This document shows positions 1 through 6,586 of a stretch of DNA of 13,619 nt, in pieces. Numbering within the stretch: position 1 is the first letter of the stretch; every line of letters begins with the position of its first letter. The translations under genes and the position numbers were made by a program. The stretch is from Chrysochromulina tobinii. Taxonomy: Eukaryota; Haptophyta; Prymnesiales; Chrysochromulinaceae. Under the pieces are notes generated by a model. The model did no database searches. It was given only the letters and a program-made list of their open reading frames with translations, and had not been told where the DNA came from. The stretch covers positions 1 to 13,619 of the forward strand of contig JWZX01001358.1 of NCBI GenBank assembly GCA_001275005.1. Reading direction: 5' to 3'.

Positions 1-1277
1 AGGCGATCAGACGGCATGAGGTACCTCGACGCCCTCGGGCTGCCCTCCACACGCACAGGCACTTGGCCCATGAAGACGATGGGCACGTGCAGGTGCTCCT
101 CGCCCGGTGGAGGCTGATGGCCGAGGATCTGCGGGTTGGTTGGCACTACGACCCACTCGACATCCGCCGAGTCTACGAACCCCATCGCGCGTTTCGAGAC
201 CTTGATCTGCGTGCCGTCGGCGTCGCGAGTGAGCGCCACCACGTCACCGGGCATGAGGACCTCGTCGGGGTCATGGCGCGGCATCCACTCGGCATGGTCC
301 GCCTGGTGACCTTGCAGCCTCCCGTGGATCAGACCTTCGCCGTACTGCCCAACGGTCAGCTCCTCACCGATGTGCACCGAGCCATCGACGCGTAAGTCGC
401 CTGGGATGACCTTAACCTTATCATCAACTGAGCTCGAGCCAGCATCTGAGCTCGAGTCCGCATTGACCTTGCGTTTCTTGTTCATGTCGGGGACCGAGTG
501 AACGAGTTTCGGACCAAACAGTCTGAGCTTGATTCCATCACGGCCATATCCGCCTTCCCGTTCCTTATTGAGAGGCATGCCTCGGAATTTGTCGCTCCCG
601 AAATCAGGGTGGCCTTCCAGAAGCGCTAGCTGCCACTCGCCCACCTTTTTGGGGTTTGGGGTATCCTTCCCAGGCGAGCAGCTGGCCCGCTTCACTGCGA
701 TCAAGTCGGCGAATTTGTTGACAGTGTGCGAGTCCGCGCCACTGGTTTTGACTCTTTCATAGTCGCTCTCTCCGATGTCGCCCATATCTTGCCCGTCGCC
801 CTCTACGAAGAAGACGTGTGGCTCAGACTTGTGGACCAAGTTGGCATGTTTCAGGCTCGGCACCTCCAAAGCGCCCCCCTTTGCCAATCTGCTCACGAGG
901 AGCAGTTTCGCGTCCTCTGGCTTGATCTCCCACGGTTCTTTTCTTCGGATGAAGCCAAGGATCTCGCTCAAGCGCTGATCCCAGCTTGGAATCGGAATGT
1001 TGCCAAGGACATCGCTCCAGTCGTGTGAGAGGGGTTGCGCTACCGAGCCGAGCTGCGGGTTGTTGTTGATCGCGGGCAGCCGCGAGGAGGTGGAGCGGAC
1101 CAGGGCGTGCAGGCCGAGCTCAGCGGAGGCCGCCATGTCACCACCACCAGCACCACCAGCATCACCAGCGCCACCAGCACCGCCACCACCCAAGGTCTGG
1201 AATGTTGTTACCATGGCAGCGCCAAAACCGAGTTCATCGATCATTTGAGGGTCAAAATCGTTGGGTTCGTCGCTCAT
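1..1277 (-). CDS. Partial protein with NLS-like cluster and C-terminal beta-rich ADxAEW/GQVPVRV domain
   Basis: The minus strand is open from a TAA at about 1406-1408 to the left edge with no stop. I place the start at the ATG at 1277-1275 (purine at -3), giving 425 codons before the sequence ends, so the C-terminus is missing. Residues 1-29 are acidic and hydrophobic, 30-46 are a Gly/Ala run from a degenerate triplet repeat, and 50-260 are a unique region I do not recognise. MNKKRKV (265-271) is a basic, NLS-like cluster followed by a Ser/Asp linker. Residues 284-322 alternate like short beta strands (GDLRVDGSVHIG), then come ADHAEWMPR (326-334), PGDVVAL (343-348) and GQVPVRV (404-410). That order resembles the beta-rich domain found in many bacterial, phage-tail-like and algal proteins near peptidase G2/S74-type chaperone regions. 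This family link is from memory of motif order. No catalytic residues can be assigned. It is transcribed divergently from the PPR-like gene. Confidence 0.75.
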   Translation of the reverse strand, partial: MSDEPNDFDPQMIDELGFGAAMVTTFQTLGGGGAGGAGDAGGAGGGDMAASAELGLHALVRSTSSRLPAINNNPQLGSVAQPLSHDWSDVLGNIPIPSWDQRLSEILGFIRRKEPWEIKPEDAKLLLVSRLAKGGALEVPSLKHANLVHKSEPHVFFVEGDGQDMGDIGESDYERVKTSGADSHTVNKFADLIAVKRASCSPGKDTPNPKKVGEWQLALLEGHPDFGSDKFRGMPLNKEREGGYGRDGIKLRLFGPKLVHSVPDMNKKRKVNADSSSDAGSSSVDDKVKVIPGDLRVDGSVHIGEELTVGQYGEGLIHGRLQGHQADHAEWMPRHDPDEVLMPGDVVALTRDADGTQIKVSKRAMGFVDSADVEWVVVPTNPQILGHQPPPGEEHLHVPIVFMGQVPVRVEGSPRASRYLMPSDR

Positions 1278-1338
1278 TCCTTGACCGTGATGGACGTCCG
1301 CAAACAGCCGCAGACAGAAGCGTCGGAGAGCGCGGAAT

Positions 1339-1352
1339 CGTACGGCCGTACG
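1339..1352. repeat. 14-bp perfect palindrome CGTACGGCCGTACG
   Basis: A perfect dyad with no spacer sits 62 bases upstream of the left-edge gene's ATG. It is a possible binding site for a dimeric regulator in the divergent promoter. The function is inferred from position only. Confidence 0.4.
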
Positions 1353-1541
1353 TACTGAGCCGTGTACGTTTTGGAAAGTATTGATTTCTGAGTTGTTTTC
1401 GGATTCTTAGGCGGCTGAAAAGGAATTCATGGGAATTGGAAAAAAACTAAACTACTTCGAACTAGCCAATCGGGTGGCTTTGGGCCCGCAACTTATCGAT
1501 CGGCTGCCGCAACCGTGCTTACAGAAGAGGGGCACGAGAAG

Positions 1542-1607
1542 ACGAGATACAAGCAAGCAAGCAAGCGTGTTTCGACTAATTAGCTTGCTTGCTTGCTTAC
1601 GAGATAC
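1542..1607. mobile_element. MITE-like 48-bp element with 16-bp perfect terminal inverted repeats and 9-bp flanking direct repeats
   Basis: The left arm at 1551-1566 is four AAGC units and the right arm at 1583-1598 is four GCTT units, an exact reverse complement. They enclose a 16-nt AT-rich centre (1567-1582). The arms are bounded directly by ACGAGATAC at 1542-1550 and again at 1599-1607. A direct repeat abutting an inverted repeat is what a transposon insertion with target-site duplication leaves. The element has no coding capacity. The simple tetranucleotide composition of the arms leaves a non-transposon origin (slippage or hairpin-driven duplication) open. Confidence 0.45.
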
Positions 1608-1902
1608 GTATATACTCGAGTACGAATAACTGTCGCGCGACCATGAACAGATGGTGCATGCACTCGTGGTCGGACAATTCCCCTACCGCAACCGTCCAAC
1701 CCGAAAAACCAGCTTTCGGACGCTGTGCGGCAACGCGCACGCATGTGCTGCCTCGTGCGCGCTACATCACAGACGCGCGGCGGAGCACGGAAGCGGGCTC
1801 GTGATTCTCGTGCGCGAGCCAGACGGCCATGACTCAATGCAAAGTTGCGATGACGCCATTCCTATCGATTCGCCCGCGACGACGCCTTGTCCGCAAGCAA
1901 CA

Positions 1903-4900
1903 ATGCTCCTCGGAGCATTGGCGTGCATCGTGCTAGCCCTGCACCACGTCTTGCGGCTGCCTTCACAACGTCTTGCGGCTGTGCGCGCTGCGGTTCCGCC
2001 CACGCTCGTGCTGCGCCCTGACACGCACAAGAAGCATGCGCTGCGCAAAAAGGAGGAGGAGAGGGAGGAGGCTGCTCGGGCAGAACGTGCGGCGGAGCAG
2101 TCGCGGCTGCTGCTGCAGTCCGAACAACGAGTTGCATTGCGTGAGCTCATTCGGGCTGGTCAGAAGCGCGAGGCGGCACTCCTTCTCCAGAACATGGCGC
2201 GCGCGAAACTCCTTCCCGATCAAGCCTCATACGCTGCCTGCCTCGAAGCTTTCCTGGCACCACGGATGGAGCACAAGCTGATCGTGCAGCTGGCTGCGCT
2301 GATGCGTTCCTTCCCCGTGCCGCTCTGGCCGGGCGCCGCCGAGGCGTTCGTCACGTCCACGGCCGCGCAGGGCAGCTGGCACGACTGCCTGGACTGGTGG
2401 CGGGAGCTCGAGGCGTCGGACGAGGGTGCTCGAGCCCCTGTCGTGTGCGCAACGGTCCAAGGCGCAGCGGTCGTGTGCGCAACGGTCCAAGGCGCGGCGG
2501 TCCAAGGCGCAGCGGTCCAAGGCGCGGCGAGTGCGGCGCGGGAGGCCGCACTCCTTGCCATGGTCAAGCTTGAGCGCTGGGCCGATGCGGAACGAAACTT
2601 GCTCACCTCGGCGCTCGACACAGGAGCGTCCACGGCAGCCGTGACGGCAGCTGGCTATCGGACTCTGCTCCGCGCGTGCGCCGAGGCGTGCGCTGAGGCG
2701 AACGTCAAGGCGAGCGCGAGCGCCGAGATGAGCGCCAACGTCCGAGCGGCGGCGGCGCTCGCCCGGTGCGTCGTCTTGGGCGCGTGTAGCTCGGGGGTGG
2801 CCGATGATGGCATGCTGCGCGAGGCGCTCGCGGCGAGTGCGGCGAGTGGCGAGTGGGCACAGGGCCTCGACCTCCTGAGGAAGACGTGGCCGGACGGAGC
2901 AGCCTCCGGAGAGTGGCCACCACGGGCACAGGCACAGGCACAGGCGCAGGCACAGGCGCAAGCGCAGGCGCCAACACAGGCGCAAGCGCAGGCGCAAACG
3001 CAGGCACAGGCGCAGGCGCAGGCACAGGCGCGGGCGCAGGTGCTGTGCGTGAGTGCGCGGCTACACGCGGGCGTTGGCGACCTCGACGGCGCGAGACACG
3101 CGCTGCGCCGGGCGCGTCACCTCGCGCGGCGGGTCGATGGCGGCGAGGGCGGTGGCCTGGGCCTGGCCGCGTCGGATCTGGAGGCTTTGATGCTTGCATG
3201 CGCGCACCAAGGGCGGTGGCGTGATGTGCGATGGCTCCTGCGTGCCGCGCCCGCGAGCGAGCAGTACACGATCGCCTCCACAGTCGTCGCTCTGGCCGCA
3301 TGCTCTACCGGCACGACCGAATGCTCTACCGGCACGCCATTCCGCAGCGTGCGCCGCCAGAGGCTCGCGCAGCTCGCGGCTGCATGCGCGGAGGCCGTCG
3401 AAGGGCGCCGTCCTGGGCGCGATGGGCCTCTGCTGGCCGCGCCCAGGACGGCGCCCGCTTCGGACGAGATCGCGCCCAGGACGGCGCCCGGTTTCGTCAT
3501 GCCGCTGGCGGTGCGCCCGTGGGCATCGGCGGCGTTCTGGGTGCGCCTGCAGGTGGTGCTCGGCGCGGCGCCCAGAGCGCCGCCGCGAGCGCCGCCGCAA
3601 TCCAACTCGGGCAGAGGGGCGGACCCGGCGGCGGCGACGGAAGCGGCGGAGGCGGCGGCCGTGGAGGCTGTGCGCATGCTCAGCGTGCATCATCGTGCCG
3701 GGCTCGAGGTGAGCGCAACGGCTCTCGAGTGCGTGCTTCGTGCGGCCGCGCCGTTCAGTGCGCTGCAGGAGCACATCTGTGAGCTGTACGGGCTCCTCGA
3801 GCGCCAGCTGGGCGCCCAGGACGGCGCGGCGCGACCCGACGCCGACGTGTGCGAGCTCGTGCTCCCCCATTACGAGCGCGCGAAGCGCTGGCGAGAGGCG
3901 CTCGCGCTGCCGCACGTGCAGCCGTCAGCTGAGTGCTTCTCGCGGGCCATCGAACGAGAATGCAATCTCGAGGCATGGCTTCGGATTGCCGAAACTCGCT
4001 CCGACGCGCGAGGCGCCCGCGACGGCGCGAACGGCGCCCGCGACGGCGCGAATGATGCCCGCGACGGCGCGAACGGCGCCCACGAAAACGCGCGGCGTGC
4101 CGAGCGGCGCACGGCCGCCATCGCGCGCTGGCGCGAGCACGTGCTCGTGGGCGCGCCAGGCACAAGCGCGGTCGTGGGCGCGTGCGGTCGTGAGGCGCTC
4201 AGGGCAGCGCTGCGATCCGTGCTGCAGCTCGAGGCCTTGTCCCCCTCGAGCGAGGGGACGCAGCAAGAACGGCTCGAAGACCAGCTGCTCAAGACGCTGC
4301 TCAAAGGGACGCCCACGACAGCGCCGATCGGGACACGTGCCACACCAGCAGCGTCCTCTGACGTGGCCTCCCGCGCGCCCGCGACAGCGCCTGCGACGAC
4401 TATGCCGACAGCGGAGGCCCGAGCAATGGTGGCGGCGTTGCCGCGCGGCGTCGCCTCGAAGATTGCGTACCACCAACTCGGGCGGGAGGCACTTGAGCGC
4501 GCCGCGGCGCTCGTCCGGCGAGCTCAGGGCGAGATCGAGATCGGGCGAGCTCAGGGCGAGGCGTCAGGAAGCGGTGGAGGCGGCGGGATCGGCGGCGTTG
4601 AAAAGGCTCGCGCGCTCGGTACGGCGCGTCGGCTCGACGGCGGCGCCTACAGTGCTCTCGTCCGTGGGTGAGCGATGATTGCCTCCCTCATCAGCGCTCT
4701 CGTCCTTGGGTATGCAGCGATGCGTGACGAGGCGCATGCCAGTGCTCACCACGGCGCTCGGTCTCCCCACAGGTACGCAGCGATGCGTGACGAGGCGGTG
4801 GCCGCTCGGTTGGCCCTGGAGGCGTGCCGGCTGGGGATCCCCCTCGACGCGCAAGCCTACCTTGCCGCGCTCGCGTGCGTGCGCACGCCCGCCGACTTGA

Positions 4901-6295
4901 GCACGCTTGTCGCGGGCATGTCGGCCACTCCGCGGCTGCGCTGGCTACGCTCGTACGCCGATGCGCCCGTCTCCTCCGTGCTCGCCCTCGCGGGCACTCT
5001 GGGTGGCACGGGGCGCTCGTTGCCTGCGCTCCAGAACGCGACGCCCGCAGAGGTACAGGCAGCCCTCCAAGCGTTCGCCCCCAGCATGCAAGTGCTCACC
5101 ACGGCGCGCGCTCTCCCCACAGGTACAGGCAGCCCTCCAAGCGCTCGCCATGATCGAAGCGAGCGTTGGCGGCGTGAGCGCCTTGCTGCAGGACCTGCGA
5201 GCAAGCGGCGTACAGGTAGGCCCCGCGTCTCGATGCATGCTCCTCTCGACGGCGATGCTCGAGGGCTGGGTGCAGCAGCAGCTCGCGCTCCACGTGTGGC
5301 TCCCGCTACTCGCGCCGCGGGGCGACGCGCTGCTTGAACTACTCGGCCCGTCGCTACGACTGGTCGAGACGCCAACCGGATCGGGCTTCAAGGGCGCTTG
5401 GTGCTTCGATTGGCGCGCGCCCGAGACGACGCACCCAGTCCTCATTGCGTGGATGAAGCTTCGTGGGCAGACTGATCCGAGATTCGCGCCCACGGCGGCG
5501 GATGCGGGCCTGTGCCCGGTCGACGTGGGCGTCCATGTCCTTGAAGGCATCCTCCTCTCGCTGCAGCACGTCTCGCCGCCCCGCGCCCTATCGGCCGCCG
5601 CCCGCACGGCCTCAGCCGCCTCCCGCACGGCCACGCAACCCCCATCGGGCTCCATCTCCGGCTCGATCTCCGGCGCGGAGCTGCCGCGCTCGCCCACGAC
5701 GGCGCTCACGTGGCGCCGAGACCTCTCCGAGCTGCAGCTGGCGCTTCAGGCGATCGTGGTGCGTTACGAGGCGGCCGCGAACCCCACAGGTGGGCGCGGG
5801 CTCGGCTTCGCGGCTCCGTGGGGTGCGGCCTCCGCCCCGGTGCCCACCCCGGCGCTCGCGTCGCTCCGTGGCGCCCTGCGCGATGTGCTGGTGGCGCTCG
5901 ACTTGCACAAGGGCATCCGATTTGGCGCCCAGTGCCAGACCGCGATGGTGTACATCAACGCCCTCGAGGGCATCTTTGCCCTTCTCGGCACGGAGCCGAG
6001 CATGGCGCAGGCGGCGGCGGCGGCGGCGGCGGCGGCTGGGTCGGAGCCCGCCGGCGCTGTGGGGTTTGGCCGTCGAGGCGCCGTAACGGGCGCGCGGCGT
6101 GCGGCGCCGAGCAAACAAGGCAAGAATCGGGCGGCGGGCACCGCGATGACCAAACGGGAGCGTAAGGCGGTCGACGATCTGACGCGCGAAGGGTGGGTCC
6201 ATCGCGGAGCAGTCGACCCGTCTCCGCAGCGCACGACCGTTGCCGTGGCAGCGAGTCTGTCGCTGCTGCTGCTCGATGTTGAGATGGCTAGATAG
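1903..6295 (+). CDS. PPR-like helical-repeat protein, three exons, possibly plastid-targeted
   Basis: Exons are 1903..4667, 4773..5052 and 5123..6295 (1405 codons plus TAG). Both joins keep frame. I prefer the ATG at 1903 (A at -3) because it puts a hydrophobic signal-like segment (residues 2-15, MLLGALACIVLAL) first, then a basic, Arg/Ala-rich transit-like stretch. In-frame ATGs at 1651 and 1837 are alternatives. Residues 49-66 are a charged Glu/Arg helix. PPR-like units are visible at about 77-109 and most clearly at about 915-949, where AY recurs after exactly 35 residues and the unit spans the first splice junction. PPR proteins bind organellar RNA in processing, editing or translation. 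The C-terminal third (about 1020-1405) has no domain I recognise and no clear SMR or DYW motif. The gene carries many in-frame tandem repeats (AQ, VQGAA, GARDGAN, poly-Ala). The PPR call rests on helical periodicity and is moderate; TPR-like or other alpha-solenoids are possible. Confidence 0.65.
2440..2529 (+). repeat. 30-bp/15-bp nested tandem repeat in the PPR-like gene
   Basis: Two near-identical 30-bp units (2440-2469, 2470-2499) are followed by two 15-bp units (2500-2514, 2515-2529) that repeat the second half of the 30-mer. The units keep frame and encode VVCATVQGAA, VVCATVQGAA, VQGAA, VQGAA. Only an A/G difference separates the alternating copies. Confidence 0.9.
2926..3039 (+). repeat. 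Hexanucleotide array encoding (Ala-Gln)n
   Basis: Nineteen 6-bp units of the GCRCAG type, with a few substitutions (Pro, Thr, Arg), encode an almost pure Ala-Gln run in the PPR-like protein between two helical regions. The array keeps frame and is probably length-variable. Confidence 0.9.
4012..4074 (+). repeat. Three 21-bp units encoding GARDGAN
   Basis: Units at 4012-4032, 4033-4053 and 4054-4074 differ at one or two bases and keep frame. A fourth unit decays after about nine bases. They sit in a charged linker of the PPR-like protein. Confidence 0.9.
4693..4733 (+). repeat. Intronic copy of the spliced exon1-exon2 junction
   Basis: 4693-4709 matches the exon 1 end 4651-4667 (15 of 17). 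4710-4733 matches the exon 2 start 4773-4796 (23 of 24). The copy is continuous across the junction, as the intronless ancestor would have been. Confidence 0.85.
4734..4772 (+). repeat. 39-nt 3' splice module, copy 1
   Basis: It matches 5084-5122 at 36 of 39 positions by eye. It begins GCATGC, contains AGTGCTCACCACGGCGC and ends TCTCCCCACAG exactly at the splice acceptor, so the shared block equals the functional 3' end of the intron. Confidence 0.9.
5053..5122 (+). other. Intron 2 of the PPR-like gene (70 nt, introner-like)
   Basis: The donor GTACAG is at 5053 and the acceptor CCCCACAG ends at 5122. The length is not a multiple of three, and removing it connects ATPAE in one frame to VQAALQALAMIEA in the next, which then stays open to 6295 (phase 0). 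The first 27 nt (5053-5079) are a copy of the downstream exon start 5123-5149 with one mismatch. After a 4-nt gap, 5084-5122 is the same 39-nt module as in intron 1. The donor is therefore supplied by the duplicated exon sequence itself. Confidence 0.88.
5084..5122 (+). repeat. 39-nt 3' splice module, copy 2
   Basis: This is the second copy of the block at 4734-4772. The three differences are at module positions 7, 25 and 28. I found no third copy in the window on either strand. Confidence 0.9.
6011..6037 (+). repeat. GCG triplet run encoding nine Ala
   Basis: Eight GCG codons and one GCT encode poly-Ala near the C-terminus of the PPR-like protein. It is an in-frame microsatellite, probably a flexible linker. 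Confidence 0.9.
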
Positions 6296-6586
6296 TGCGG
6301 CTTCTTCTTGGGGCGCAAGGCCACAGTCTCCCGCTCTCCCCGATGTTCACCTCGTGACATCCGTCAGATCCTGATTGTAGGACGTAGGTCTCTGTCGTCT
6401 AAAGTCTTGTCGTGACGCGAGCTTTTGCAGAAGCACGGATAGGTCTTGAAAAAACTTGAGGTGGTTTCAAAGCGTGTTCGAAAGCGTTGTGTTGGACCGT
6501 CGGACGAACAGCCACCAGGACTCCCGTGTGCCAGGACCACGTCCAAGCGCAAGCGGAACGACTTGAGCGTGGCTCTTTTGGCCACA
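6296..6586 (+). other. Spacer between the PPR-like and EF-hand genes
   Basis: These 291 bases lie between two genes on the same strand and should hold the 3' UTR of the first and the promoter and 5' leader of the second. The EF-hand frame stays open back to 6446 but contains no ATG there. I see no clear TATA box, AATAAA or RNA gene. Confidence 0.5.

Larger units (their letters stand above)
1278..1650. promoter_or_regulatory. Divergent intergenic region between the left-edge gene and the PPR-like gene
   Basis: These 373 bases separate two genes read away from each other, so both promoters and 5' leaders should lie here. The stretch is visibly richer in A/T than the coding DNA. It holds a 14-bp palindrome, a 48-bp inverted-repeat element with flanking direct repeats (both listed separately) and an AT-rich patch around 1605-1628. 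I see no convincing TATA box and no conserved gene. If the PPR-like gene starts at 1903 instead of 1651, the region extends to 1902. Confidence 0.55.
4668..4772 (+). other. Intron 1 of the PPR-like gene (105 nt, introner-like)
   Basis: The donor GTGAGC is at 4668 and the acceptor CCCCACAG ends at 4772. Splicing removes the in-frame TGA at 4669-4671 and joins ALVRG to YAAMRDEA, restoring a 35-residue PPR-like unit (phase 2). The intron has three parts: 4668-4692 is unique; 4693-4733 is a near-copy of the joined exon-exon junction (17 nt of upstream exon plus 24 nt of downstream exon, 38 of 41 matching by my count); 4734-4772 is a 39-nt 3' splice module shared with intron 2. TGCTCAC within the module is a plausible branch site, followed by a C/T tract. 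Confidence 0.85.

Noticed and set aside
63-1384. Several short plus-strand open frames in the first 1.4 kb
   Set aside because: They overlap a much longer minus-strand frame with recognisable motifs (ADHAEWMPR, GQVPVRV); the plus frames have no protein-like pattern.
1551-1598. AAGC repeats as a CRISPR-like or tRNA-like structure
   Set aside because: There are no spacers between unique repeats and no cloverleaf; it is a single inverted-repeat pair.
3740-4678. 312-residue plus-strand frame
   Set aside because: Overlaps the PPR-like exon in another frame, is Arg/Ser/Ala-rich without domains, and is explained by GC-rich composition.
4710-4772. Alternative intron 1 donor GTATGC at 4710
   Set aside because: It would leave the in-frame TGA at 4669-4671 in the mRNA; the donor at 4668 removes it and restores the 35-residue repeat.
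2220-5709. Many minus-strand and alternate-frame open frames of 100-300 residues across the PPR-like gene
   Set aside because: Arg/Pro/Ala-rich translations typical of GC-rich antisense frames; the plus-strand frame has helical repeats and spliced continuity.
5765-5795. CCCCACAGGT at about 5784 as a third introner-type acceptor
   Set aside because: Only the last 8-10 bases resemble the shared module; there is no upstream module, no exon copy, and the frame reads through.
6446-6586. EF-hand protein start at 6446
   Set aside because: The codon is TTG; the 47 extra residues are unlike the rest, and the ATG at 6587 has a good context.
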